Assembly: GCA_021786335.1 (NCBI GenBank)
Contig: JAJYNM010000037.1
Coordinates: forward strand, 1-12,485
Length of the DNA stretch: 12,485 bases
DNA from: an archaeon
Lineage (GTDB): Archaea; Thermoproteota; Nitrososphaeria; Nitrososphaerales; UBA183
Reading direction: 5' to 3'
Position 1 is the stretch's first letter, and every line of letters starts with the position of its first letter. The notes under the pieces were generated by a model. It was given only the letters and a program-made list of their open reading frames with translations, was not told the origin of the DNA and did not search any database. Of the stretch, positions 1 through 6,657 are shown piece after piece. The position numbers and the translations under genes are program-made.

Positions 1-13
1 TCCACCTTTCCAT
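1..13 (-). CDS. Possible start of a minus-strand gene leaving the window
   Basis: Only the first four codons are visible: ATG GAA AGG TGG read leftwards from position 13. The reason to call it is spacing. A strong TATA run at 34-44 has its centre about 26 bases upstream of this ATG on the minus strand, which is the distance expected for a leaderless archaeal transcript. Nothing can be said about the product. It would be transcribed divergently from the winged-helix gene that starts near 206. The alternative is that the AT-rich stretch is just spacer. Confidence 0.3.
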
Positions 14-28
14 ATGCGACGATATTGC

Positions 29-50
29 ACACCATTATATATATCCATTT
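29..50 (-). promoter_or_regulatory. Candidate TATA promoter pointing left
   Basis: The run ATTATATATAT (34-44) is the most AT-rich stretch near the left edge and stands out against the GC-rich background. Read on the minus strand it is followed about 26 bases later by an ATG at 13. The run is nearly symmetric and could also fire to the right, but no convincing plus-strand start lies at the matching distance. Confidence 0.4.
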
Positions 51-156
51 GCAGCAGCGTTGCATATCGTCCGAGGACGTCGGCAAGGCGCCTCGGAAAG
101 CTGTAGCCCGAGCGACCACGGACGCCAAGGCGGGCCATGCAGAGGGATGTATGATA

Positions 157-183
157 TTATCCTACAGGGATAAGCTTTTATCG
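157..183 (+). promoter_or_regulatory. TATA promoter of the winged-helix gene with overlapping repeated half-sites
   Basis: The TATA-like element GCTTTTATCG (174-183) is centred about 27 bases before the GTG at 206, fitting a leaderless transcript. Three copies of one half-site sit here in alternating orientation: TTATCC (157-162), GGATAA (168-173) and TTATC (178-182, inside the TATA element). The first two form a perfect 6-bp inverted repeat with a 5-base spacer, and the second and third form a 5-bp inverted repeat with a 4-base spacer. A protein bound here would block the TATA box, so self-repression by the downstream regulator is a natural inference. Confidence 0.5.
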
Positions 184-205
184 GCTCCGGCAGCCCTTGG
201 TCGAT

Positions 206-679
206 GTGAACGCCCTCGAGACTCTGCTGGGGAGCTCGACCAGGAAGTCCCTGGTGGAGGCGCTGGCCCTGTCGGAGAGGCCGCTGACCCCCTACCGCGT
301 GGCAAAGGAGTACAACATCAACGTCGCGAAGACCTACCTGGAGGCGAAGAGGCTGGCCGGAGCCGGGCTCCTCAGGCGAGTGAGGGGGAGCCGAGGGACG
401 GAGTACGAGCTCGCGGACGACGACCTGAAGCGGCTGGCGGTCAAGCTCTCATCCAGGGTCGTGACTTACCGCAGGTGGAACGACGAAGTAGAGCGCGCGT
501 CAAGGTTCAGGGCCGGGCTCCGGCGGGTCCCGGACTTCTTCATCGGAACGCCAGCACGGGGGGCCCTGGCCAAACCCACCAGGCTGCCGGGCGAGCTCGA
601 GGGCCTCGCCGCCCTCGGCCGAAGGAAGTTCGCGAGGAAGTACCGGCAGGTGGGGGTCAGAGAGTACGCTCGCCTATAG
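206..679 (+). CDS. Winged-helix DNA-binding protein (regulator/antitoxin-like)
   Basis: This 157-residue basic protein has a winged helix-turn-helix in its first 75 or so residues. A helix (ETLLGSSTRKSLVEAL) is followed by a helix-turn-helix containing TPYRVAKEYNINVAKTYLEA and a wing ending in GTEYEL. The rest is charged, with many Arg, and not recognisable. I prefer the GTG at 206, which the TATA element at 174-183 places as a leaderless start; a TTG at 197 in the same frame is the alternative. A nucleotidyltransferase starts 49 bases downstream on the same strand. Winged-helix plus nucleotidyltransferase pairs are known among archaeal and bacterial toxin-antitoxin-like modules (AbiE-type logic), so it may be the regulator or antitoxin of that enzyme. 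The fold is fairly sure; the role is inferred from context. Confidence 0.65.
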   Translation: MNALETLLGSSTRKSLVEALALSERPLTPYRVAKEYNINVAKTYLEAKRLAGAGLLRRVRGSRGTEYELADDDLKRLAVKLSSRVVTYRRWNDEVERASRFRAGLRRVPDFFIGTPARGALAKPTRLPGELEGLAALGRRKFARKYRQVGVREYARL

Positions 680-728
680 CACCGCGAAGAGGGTCATCCT
701 CCAGACAGAAGACCCCACGGAGCGGAAG

Positions 729-1316
729 GTGAGGTTCATGGCCTTGCTGACCTCGGCCCTGCCGAAGCGGGGGGCGAGACCGGTGCTTGTGGGCGGTTCC
801 GCCGTCGAGGTGTACCTCGACGGGGTCCTCCGGACGGGGGACATGGACGTGGTCCATGAGCCCAGGGCGCTCGGGCCTGTCCTGAAGGCATGGAAGTTCG
901 ACCTCGGGACGGGCCTGCGGGCCTGGGTGAACGACGAGCTCGGACTGGCGGTGGACATGGTCGGGGGCAAACTCGCGGGCTCCGCCGAAAGGACCACGAC
1001 CATCACCACGGACTACGGCCCCGCGACCATAATCGGGGTCGAAGACCTCGTCCTGAAGAGGCTCGCGTCGGCGAAGCACTGGAAGGCCCCGGCCGACATG
1101 GAGCAGGCGTACCTCCTGGCCAAGGCGTTCGAGGAAAGGCTCGACTGGGCCTACATGGAGGCCGAGGCGGCCCGGGGGTTGGTCTCAGACTACCTAGAGA
1201 CTCTGAAGCGCATGCTCGCAGACAAGCGCGCGTCAGGGAACAGCTCTCGGTCTGTGAGGAGAGGGACCCCAAGGGGCTCTACGTCAAGGCTAGGCGGGGC
1301 GAGATCGACAAAATGA
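729..1316 (+). CDS. Nucleotidyltransferase-fold protein (DUF6036/AbiEii-like), tail probably frameshifted
   Basis: A minimal nucleotidyltransferase of the polymerase-beta superfamily. The glycine motif [10 protein letters not shown] is at about residues 19-28, the metal-binding pair DMD at 38-40, and a third Asp in LAVDMV near 76. The later [17 protein letters not shown] segment is typical of DUF6036-type proteins, in which this helix precedes a small helical bundle. The GTG start is preceded by GGAG at 719-722, six bases away. It probably pairs with the upstream winged-helix gene as a toxin-like or RNA/protein-modifying enzyme; the substrate is unknown. From about residue 167 the sequence becomes a Ser/Arg/Gly/Thr-rich string typical of out-of-frame GC-rich DNA. 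The -1 frame reads sensibly instead ([20 protein letters not shown]), so a one-base loss in the GCGCGCG tract near 1225-1231 is likely. The 149 bases after the stop hold no clear gene. Confidence 0.65.
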   Translation: MRFMALLTSALPKRGARPVLVGGSAVEVYLDGVLRTGDMDVVHEPRALGPVLKAWKFDLGTGLRAWVNDELGLAVDMVGGKLAGSAERTTTITTDYGPATIIGVEDLVLKRLASAKHWKAPADMEQAYLLAKAFEERLDWAYMEAEAARGLVSDYLETLKRMLADKRASGNSSRSVRRGTPRGSTSRLGGARSTK

Positions 1317-1465
1317 CGGGCGGCCAGGACCCGTATGAACCCGAGCAGCCTGACCCCGTCTCAGATACAACCAAGGACGGGCCCGCCGGCGGACCTGCCC
1401 GCCCACCTTCTTCCCGCCTGCATGGAGGCCATCATGGCCGACATTGACGCCGCCTGAGCGCCTCC

Positions 1466-1855
1466 CTAGACCTCGAAGAGGACGCCCCTGCGCCCCGCCG
1501 CCTCCTTCAGCACAGGGTCGGTCGTGAGGAGCACCTCGGCGTTCGCCTCCAGGGCTGACAGGGCGAAGCAGTCTGCGAGGGACAGGCCGGGGCGCCTGAG
1601 CTTCCATCTACCTACGGAGACCACGGCCCCTTCGTCCGTGGGGACCGAGACTATCTTGGAGCTCCTCACGAGGCCAAGCCTGGCGTCGGCGGTCTGCACC
1701 CCGAACTTCCTCCCCGTCTGGTAGTAGAACTCCGCCAGATTCACGTCGGAGACCATGCCCGCAGCCCTCCCCGCGGACACCCTGTCGAAGTACGGCTTCA
1801 CCTCTCCCCTCCCGGCGAAGTACAGGGCGAAGACCCCCGCGTCGAAGAGGTAGCT
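1466..1855 (-). CDS. vapC: VapC-like PIN-domain toxin, start codon apparently lost
   Basis: PIN-domain ribonuclease of the VapC type. Reading leftwards, the frame begins SYLFDAGVFALYF, whose Asp is the first catalytic acid. The other acids follow: the Glu of VNLAEFYY, the Asp of SLADCFALSAL and the Asp of LLTTDPVLKEA. VapC toxins cleave RNA and are held in check by the antitoxin encoded just upstream, here the AbrB-type gene at 1854-2087. No ATG, GTG or TTG exists between the upstream in-frame stop (1916-1918) and the GTG at 1801. Starting at 1801 gives 111 residues and removes the first beta strand with the first catalytic Asp. A single missing base at the junction with the antitoxin explains this (see findings). 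It is probably a recently inactivated toxin, or one translated from an unusual start. Confidence 0.75.
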   Translation of the reverse strand, partial: SYLFDAGVFALYFAGRGEVKPYFDRVSAGRAAGMVSDVNLAEFYYQTGRKFGVQTADARLGLVRSSKIVSVPTDEGAVVSVGRWKLRRPGLSLADCFALSALEANAEVLLTTDPVLKEAAGRRGVLFEV

Positions 1856-2087
1856 ACGTGCGCTGGGGCTCGACTTCGGCTCGCCTGTCCATGGAGATCT
1901 CCCTTGCCACTTCGGTCATGCGTCCTCCGTCGACGCCGAACGCGTCCTCGAGAGACGCAGTGGGCTCCACGACTAGCCTCCCCCCCTCTTCGGATATTAC
2001 GACCAACCTGGTGATCCTCAGCTTCTTCCTGTACTCGGCTGGTATCACCACCTGACCTTTGCTGGAGACCTTCGCGACGACGGCCAT
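1854..2087 (-). CDS. vapB: AbrB/SpoVT-type antitoxin (VapB-like)
   Basis: A 77-residue protein with a swapped-hairpin AbrB DNA-binding domain at residues 1-45. AKVSSKGQVVIPAEYRKKL is the family signature, followed by a second strand pair ending RLVVEP. The remaining C-terminal tail is acidic and would wrap around and neutralise the PIN toxin encoded next. The ATG at 2087 lies about 28 bases downstream of a TATA element (2112-2120, minus strand), so the transcript is leaderless or nearly so. A 20-bp palindrome lies directly upstream of that element, suggesting self-repression by the antitoxin or the toxin-antitoxin complex, as is usual for these operons. Its stop (TAG, 1854-1856) abuts the PIN reading frame. 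Confidence 0.85.
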   Translation of the reverse strand: MAVVAKVSSKGQVVIPAEYRKKLRITRLVVISEEGGRLVVEPTASLEDAFGVDGGRMTEVAREISMDRRAEVEPQRT

Positions 2088-2110
2088 CGTCTCACGCAGA
2101 GTATTACAGT

Positions 2111-2124
2111 GATTTATGTTTTAC
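2111..2124 (-). promoter_or_regulatory. TATA promoter of the AbrB/PIN operon
   Basis: On the minus strand the sequence GTAAAACATAAATC contains a TATA-like core (AACATAAAT, 2120-2112) with an A-rich element just before it. Its centre lies about 28 bases upstream of the antitoxin ATG at 2087, matching leaderless archaeal initiation. Confidence 0.55.
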
Positions 2125-2139
2125 CCGTATACATGTAAA
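2120..2139. promoter_or_regulatory. Palindromic candidate operator for the AbrB antitoxin
   Basis: The sequence TTTAC-cc-GTATAC-at-GTAAA is a 20-bp palindrome with 8 of 10 base pairs symmetric, centred on the perfect GTATAC at 2127-2132. It sits at the upstream edge of the antitoxin's TATA element. AbrB-family antitoxins are dimers that bind palindromes at their own promoters, so this is the obvious candidate site. Confidence 0.5.
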
Positions 2140-2445
2140 CCGCGGCTCCCCGCCTCCGACGCACCCTCGGCTGCAGACAATTAGATGAGCGAAGAGGATC
2201 AGTGGACAGCCTGGTCGGGAGCTGTTCTACCATGACCATCAGAGCTAACAACGTCCCCCAGGGCCACAGCTGACAGTCGGAAAGAGGTCCTTCGCGCAGA
2301 TATAGCACGGCCCATCCTGATCAGCGACGGTTCCCATCACCCCACTTCGTCCAGGAACTCCCTGCTCGTGCAAACGTCCGTGATCGCTGTCGCGCTCGAC
2401 CTACGGAGGTCTGCCCTGAGCGCACTGCCGTCCTCGAGTTCCTAT
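2140..2445. other. Intergenic stretch without a recognised gene
   Basis: About 300 bases lie between the AbrB promoter and the DUF433 relic. I see no tRNA-like cloverleaf, no repeat array and no long coding frame with family resemblance. The only item worth recording is a 30-codon minus-strand frame (2245-2337) rich in Cys (CYIC, CGPGGRC), described under findings. Confidence 0.4.
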
Positions 2446-2707
2446 ATGCAGCGCGAGGTTCATGCTCTCAGTTTGGACGCGCGGCTCAAGCGGATGGTAG
2501 TCGATCCCAGGGTGCTGCGAGGGAAACCGGTGATCGAGGGGGCACGAACCCCTGTGGTGCCTGGTCGTCGATCTCATGGCCTCCGGGATGAACGAAGCCG
2601 AGATCCTAAGAGAGTATCCCCGCCTGGGTCGCGGGGACATCCGCGCCGCCTTGCAGTATGCCTCGAATGTCCTGCGCCAGGAAGAGGTCATCCCAATAGA
2701 AGCGTAG
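2446..2707 (+). pseudogene. Frameshifted DUF433-family antitoxin relic
   Basis: DUF433 proteins are short helical antitoxin-like proteins, commonly paired with a PIN-like (DUF5615/Mut7-C) toxin. Here the first half is read from 2446 (or the ATG at 2494): MVVDPRVLRGKPVIEGARTP, matching the family's DPxxxGGKPVIxGTRxPV core. The second half is in another frame: LVVDLMASGMNEAEILREYP followed by LGRGDIRAALQYAS, the family's usual GMSxEEILxxYPxLxxxDIxAAL core, ending at the TAG at 2705-2707. The frame changes near 2550-2560, around CCCCTGTGGTG. A single indel restores one continuous protein of about 70 residues from 2494. No partner toxin is visible downstream. Homology is clear by eye; the break could be real decay or a base-calling error. 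Confidence 0.7.
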
Positions 2708-2786
2708 CCTTTTGGCTCGATTCATCAATCGGTGGTCAAAGCCGGGAAGAACTCGCATTGTATTCCGTCGCAGGGCGTCTAGGATG

Positions 2787-2802
2787 CGAAAGTGATAAAT
2801 TT
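2787..2802 (+). promoter_or_regulatory. Candidate promoter of the glycogen cluster
   Basis: The sequence GCGAAAGTGATAAATT contains a purine-rich BRE-like part (CGAAAG) followed by a TATA-like core (GATAAATT, centre near 2798). Transcription would start near 2824, giving a leader of about 35 bases before the TTG at 2859. It is the only TATA-like element in the 150 bases before the cluster. Confidence 0.5.
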
Positions 2803-2840
2803 CATCAGAAGCTGGCAAAGTCGCAAATCGTTTGTCCAAG

Positions 2841-2861
2841 ATGCGGGAGTTCCGATAGTTG
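2841..2861 (+). promoter_or_regulatory. Ribosome binding site and mini-ORF deciding the TTG start
   Basis: GGGAG at 2845-2849 is a Shine-Dalgarno match about nine bases before TTG 2859. The same bases lie inside a five-codon frame, ATG CGG GAG TTC CGA, that starts at 2841 and ends with TAG at 2856-2858, immediately before and in frame with the TTG. That stop excludes any longer N-terminus for the pyrophosphorylase. Confidence 0.5.
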
Positions 2862-4274
2862 CTCGTGGTTGTCCTGGCCGGGGGTGAGGGGACAAGGATG
2901 AGGCCGCTGACATTTACGAGGCCGAAGCCTATGCTCCCTGTCGGGCCGAGGCCGTCGCTGCACTACCTCCTCCGCCATCTCTCTGACCAGGGATTCAACG
3001 ACGTGGTAATGGTCGTCGGTTACCTAAAAGACCAGATAATGGGGTACGTCGGGGACGGTTCGGAATTCGGTGTACGCGTCACATACGTGGTCCTGCCCGA
3101 AGGGCTCGTCTTTGGCACAGCAGGAAGCCTGAAGCTCGCCGCTCATCTCCTCGACTCGACGTTTCTTGTCGCCCAGGGCGACACCATCAGCCAGATTCCG
3201 CTGAATGAAATGTTCGAATTCCATCGGAGGGCGGAGAGGGACCTAACGATAGCCCTGACACCGGTCGAGAGGCCTGCGGAGTACGGAGTCGCCGTCGTGA
3301 GCGAAACCGACCAAGTGACAGGATTCCAAGAGAAGCCGCGACCAGAGGAGGTCAAGAGCAACTTGGCGAGCACAGGGTTCTACATCCTGGAGCCCGAGAT
3401 AACAGACTACATAGCAGACGACAAGTGGGACTTCGCGAAGAACCTGTTCCCTGCGCTGATGGCGGAGGGGAAGACGATCTCCGGGTTTGTGTCAGGCTCG
3501 TTCTGGGCAGACATAGGGAGCCTGTCAGGTTATCTAAAGGCGATAGGCTGGGTGCTCGACGGCATGAGCGTGGAAGACAGAGATAGGAAGGGGGCCCTTT
3601 TGGGCAAGGGAGTCGAGATGTCGGAAGGGTGCAAGATCCAAGGGCCGAGCCTGATCGAGGACGGGGTGAGGCTCGGGAGAGGCGTCGTCGTCTCTCCCTA
3701 CAGCGTGGTAAAGTCGAACAGCGTCGTTTCACGAGACAGCGTCATCAGGAAGAGCGTGGTGCTTGAGGGGACGACGATAGGGACATCGACCCAGCTTGAC
3801 TCCAGTGTCATCGGTGAGACCGCCTGGGTAGGGGATGCGGTGACCGTCAGTGGGTCGATAGTGGGCCAGGGCTGCAGGATAGGCAGAGGAACCAAGGTCG
3901 AAGTGGGGAGCAGGATATGGCCGAACATGTCCATAGAGGAGAGGGAGGTGGTCAGCGGGATAGTGGCTGTGCCGAGGGAGAAGGCGTTCTACTTCTACAC
4001 GTCTCTCGGGGCCTATACAGGTAGAATGGCATCGTCCATAGACGAGTTCCTCGAAGCGATTAACACGGTGCCGCTGCATTCCCTTGAATTCCATATGGCA
4101 AGGAGAGACTTTGAAAAGTGGGCCAAGGACGTCGTCCGCTCCATGGTCCTGGCGGACAGGCTGAGAGACATGAGGAGGAAGGGGCTTCTTGGAGAGGAGC
4201 TGAAATCAGGCCTTGTCGGATGCGTAGAGAGATGGAGAAGAGAGGTGACGACTAACGAGGGCAGCCCGCCATAG
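2859..4274 (+). CDS. GlgC-like nucleotide-sugar pyrophosphorylase with C-terminal DUF5752-like domain
   Basis: It makes NDP-glucose (or a related NDP-hexose) from sugar 1-phosphate and NTP; as first gene of a glycogen cluster it likely supplies the synthase. Residues 1-235 are the nucleotidyltransferase domain: LAGGEGTRMRPLT (6-18) binds the nucleotide, Lys23 lies in RPKPML, Asp108 of QGD is the expected metal ligand, EKPRP is near 158-162 and FWADIG at 215-220. Residues 245-365 are hexapeptide repeats of a left-handed beta-helix (ligand-binding or oligomerising). Residues 371-460, starting VPREKAFYFY, form an extra domain repeated as a free protein at 11851-12195. The TTG start follows GGGAG and an in-frame stop. 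The 471-residue length is well above the 350-400 usual for single GlgC/RmlA-helix proteins. It lies 21 bases from the next gene. Specificity (ADP, UDP or other) cannot be read. Confidence 0.85.
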   Translation: MLVVVLAGGEGTRMRPLTFTRPKPMLPVGPRPSLHYLLRHLSDQGFNDVVMVVGYLKDQIMGYVGDGSEFGVRVTYVVLPEGLVFGTAGSLKLAAHLLDSTFLVAQGDTISQIPLNEMFEFHRRAERDLTIALTPVERPAEYGVAVVSETDQVTGFQEKPRPEEVKSNLASTGFYILEPEITDYIADDKWDFAKNLFPALMAEGKTISGFVSGSFWADIGSLSGYLKAIGWVLDGMSVEDRDRKGALLGKGVEMSEGCKIQGPSLIEDGVRLGRGVVVSPYSVVKSNSVVSRDSVIRKSVVLEGTTIGTSTQLDSSVIGETAWVGDAVTVSGSIVGQGCRIGRGTKVEVGSRIWPNMSIEEREVVSGIVAVPREKAFYFYTSLGAYTGRMASSIDEFLEAINTVPLHSLEFHMARRDFEKWAKDVVRSMVLADRLRDMRRKGLLGEELKSGLVGCVERWRREVTTNEGSPP

Positions 4275-4295
4275 CAGGGGAGGGAGCGAATCCGG

Positions 4296-6641
4296 ATGAG
4301 CGGTCCAGCACCGGGAGAGCCAGGCATAGAGCCGAAGTGGACGAGGGGGAACAAGGACGGAGTGGGAACGGCCTATTCGGCCGACAGCAAGCTCTGGTAC
4401 ACACTGTGGAGCGGCATCGTAACCGAGGTCTACTTTCCCACCATAGACAGACCGCAACTCAGGGACATGCAGTTCCTAGTTACGGACGGAAAGACGTTCT
4501 TCCACGAAGAGAAGAGGCAACTCGTGCACAGGGTGGAGAGGCTCGCTCATCACGCCCTTGGATACAGGGTGACCAACACGGACCCCGAGGGGAGGTACGA
4601 GATAATGAAGGAAATCGTAGGCGACCCTCACCTCCCAGTCCTTCTTCAGAACACCACCTTCCGAAGGAAGGTAAAGGGGCGTACCAACGATGGCAACGAT
4701 ATCAGGCTCTATGCCTTGTGCGCACCCCACCTGGAGGTGGGCGGCTGGGGCAACAGCGCGTTCTCGGCAGAGTTCTCGGGGAGGAAGGTGCTCGTGGCCC
4801 AGAAGCAGGGCACGTGGATGGCTATGGGGGCGAGCGTCCCTTTCACGAAGACGTCCTGCGGCTACGTCGGAAAGAGCGACGGCTGGACAGACATTTCGTC
4901 AGATTTCAAGATGGACTGGAACTACGAGAGCGCGGAAGACGGCAACATCGCTCTCACGGCAGAAATGCCTCCAGTCGACACATTCACTCTTGCCCTTTCG
5001 TTCGGGGAGACTCTGCATAGGAGCGTAACCGCACTCTTCCAGTCTCTTTCGACCCCCTTCGACGCGCAGAAGGAGAAGTTCCTGGACCAATGGGAGAGAC
5101 CCACCAGACACATCCTCCCTCTCGAACCGCATTCCCGAGACAGCGGCAACCTCTACCACACGAGTTACAGCGTTATCCTGGCACACGAAGACAAGTCATA
5201 CCCTGGCGCTGTGATAGCCTCGCTTTCTATCCCATGGGGAGAAGTGAGGGGGGACGAAGACCAGGGCGGCTACCACCTCGTCTGGACGAGGGACCTCGTC
5301 CAGGCGGCCCTAGGCCTTCTCGCTGCAGGCGACACAGAGACTCCCTGGAGGGCCCTGATATACCTCGCAGTCAGCCAGCATCAGAACGGCAGCTTCCCCC
5401 AGAACTTCTGGATTGACGGGACGGCATACTGGAGCGGGGTCCAGCTCGACGAGGCGTCGTTCCCCATAATTCTCGCCTGGAGACTGGCCGAGGCGAATGC
5501 GCTGAAGGACTTCGATCCCTTCGTCATGGTCATGAGGGCTGCGAAGTTCATTGTGGAATTCGGCCCCTCAACGGGGCAGGACAGATGGGAGGAGGTCGGC
5601 GGATACTCGCCCTCGACCCTGGCGTCAAACATCGCGGCCCTGTGCTGCGCGGCCGACTTCGCAAGGCGCAGGGGAGATAGCGTCACAGCAGGCTTCTTCG
5701 AAGAATATTCGGACTTCCTAGAATGCCACCTCGAAGCTTGGACTGCGACTGCGGGCCCAAGGAGACACTTCATACGCGTCCAGCCGGCTGACCGGGACGT
5801 CGACGGCCCGGGTCACAAGATGGTGACGTTGGCGAACAGGGAACCTGGCAGCCAGGCCGCGTTCGAGCCCGAGGAGATAGTGGATGCAGGCTTTCTAGAG
5901 CTGGTCAGGTTCGGAATACGGAGGCCTGACGACCCGATCATCCGATCGTCGGTCGAGGTGATTGACCGTATCCTTAAGGTAGGCACGCCGTCCGGCCCCT
6001 GCTGGCGCAGGTACAACAACGACGGTTACGGGCAGAGAGATGACGGAAGCGCGTACAGGGATGGCTGGGGGAGGGGGAGGGCTTGGCCGCTGCTCACGGC
6101 GGAGAGGGGCAACTACGAATTCGCTGCAGGAAAGAGCGTGGCGACTTACATAGGCGCCATGGAGGGCTTCACGTCAGAGGCTGGTCTCCTGCCGGAACAG
6201 GTGTGGGACGAGAAGGATGTCCCAGATGCGCACATGTGGCTCGGAAGGCCTACCGGGTCTGCCATGCCCCTCGTCTGGGCGCATGCGGAGTACATCAAGC
6301 TCCTCAGGTCGGTTCACGACGGGAAACCGTTCGACAGGATTCGGTGCGTCTTCGAGAGGTACTCGTCGAAGAGGCATTCCAATGTGGAGGTATGGAAGTC
6401 AAACAGAAATGTGAAACACGCAAAGAAGGGGTCGAAGCTGAAGATAGTGGCTGAGGAGCCTTTTGTCCTGCACCTTTCTTTCGACGGGTGGAAGACAGTA
6501 AGGGATGTTAATTCCATCCACCTTCCGGCGGGCATCGATTTCGTAGACATGTCCCCCGAAGGAGCTACCTTGGCCTTCACGTTTTACTGGCCTGCAAGAG
6601 GCGTCTGGGAGGGGAAGGACTACTCTGTCGGATTCAGTTGA
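4296..6641 (+). CDS. GH15 glucoamylase/glucodextranase-type glycosidase
   Basis: An inverting exo-glucosidase of family GH15, 781 residues, expected to release glucose from the non-reducing ends of alpha-glucans. Residues about 15-260 form the N-terminal beta-sandwich typical of glucodextranase-like members (WTRGNKDGVGTAYSADSKLWYTL as its opening, split here at the window of conserved Trp/Tyr). Residues 280-675 are the (alpha/alpha)6 barrel: GYHLVWTRD at 325-333, SFPQNFWIDG near 366, general acid Glu432 in WEEVGGYSPST, and general base Glu634 in LLPEQVWD. The last 85 or so residues are a small beta domain. No signal peptide is seen, so it should act in the cytosol, consistent with glycogen turnover. 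The ATG start follows GGGGAGGG (4277-4284). Whether it prefers alpha-1,4, alpha-1,6 or trehalose bonds cannot be read, as GH15 also includes archaeal trehalases. Confidence 0.88.
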   Translation: MSGPAPGEPGIEPKWTRGNKDGVGTAYSADSKLWYTLWSGIVTEVYFPTIDRPQLRDMQFLVTDGKTFFHEEKRQLVHRVERLAHHALGYRVTNTDPEGRYEIMKEIVGDPHLPVLLQNTTFRRKVKGRTNDGNDIRLYALCAPHLEVGGWGNSAFSAEFSGRKVLVAQKQGTWMAMGASVPFTKTSCGYVGKSDGWTDISSDFKMDWNYESAEDGNIALTAEMPPVDTFTLALSFGETLHRSVTALFQSLSTPFDAQKEKFLDQWERPTRHILPLEPHSRDSGNLYHTSYSVILAHEDKSYPGAVIASLSIPWGEVRGDEDQGGYHLVWTRDLVQAALGLLAAGDTETPWRALIYLAVSQHQNGSFPQNFWIDGTAYWSGVQLDEASFPIILAWRLAEANALKDFDPFVMVMRAAKFIVEFGPSTGQDRWEEVGGYSPSTLASNIAALCCAADFARRRGDSVTAGFFEEYSDFLECHLEAWTATAGPRRHFIRVQPADRDVDGPGHKMVTLANREPGSQAAFEPEEIVDAGFLELVRFGIRRPDDPIIRSSVEVIDRILKVGTPSGPCWRRYNNDGYGQRDDGSAYRDGWGRGRAWPLLTAERGNYEFAAGKSVATYIGAMEGFTSEAGLLPEQVWDEKDVPDAHMWLGRPTGSAMPLVWAHAEYIKLLRSVHDGKPFDRIRCVFERYSSKRHSNVEVWKSNRNVKHAKKGSKLKIVAEEPFVLHLSFDGWKTVRDVNSIHLPAGIDFVDMSPEGATLAFTFYWPARGVWEGKDYSVGFS

Positions 6642-6657
6642 AACTCGACGAGACAGC

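Noticed and set aside
25..732. Long plus-strand frame (235 codons) over the winged-helix gene
   Set aside because: Its composition is Arg/Gly/Pro-rich with no recognisable motif, and the overlapping frame from 206 gives a clear winged helix with a promoter at the right distance. It is a shadow frame.
890..1447. Plus-strand frame overlapping the nucleotidyltransferase
   Set aside because: The first two thirds are low-complexity shadow sequence opposite a well-conserved domain. Only its last third looks protein-like, which I interpret as the frameshifted tail, not a separate gene.
2811..2862. Zinc-ribbon-like peptide CPRCGSSDSC
   Set aside because: It is the end of a frame with no family resemblance, contains only one complete CxxC pair, and overlaps the promoter-to-start region of the pyrophosphorylase. 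Coincidence or a tiny transposase scrap; not callable.
3352..3732. Minus-strand open frames inside the glycogen genes (also 5381-5773, 9136-9597, 10036-10605 and others)
   Set aside because: They lie antisense to strongly conserved enzymes, have no motifs and show the biased composition expected of antisense GC-rich coding DNA.
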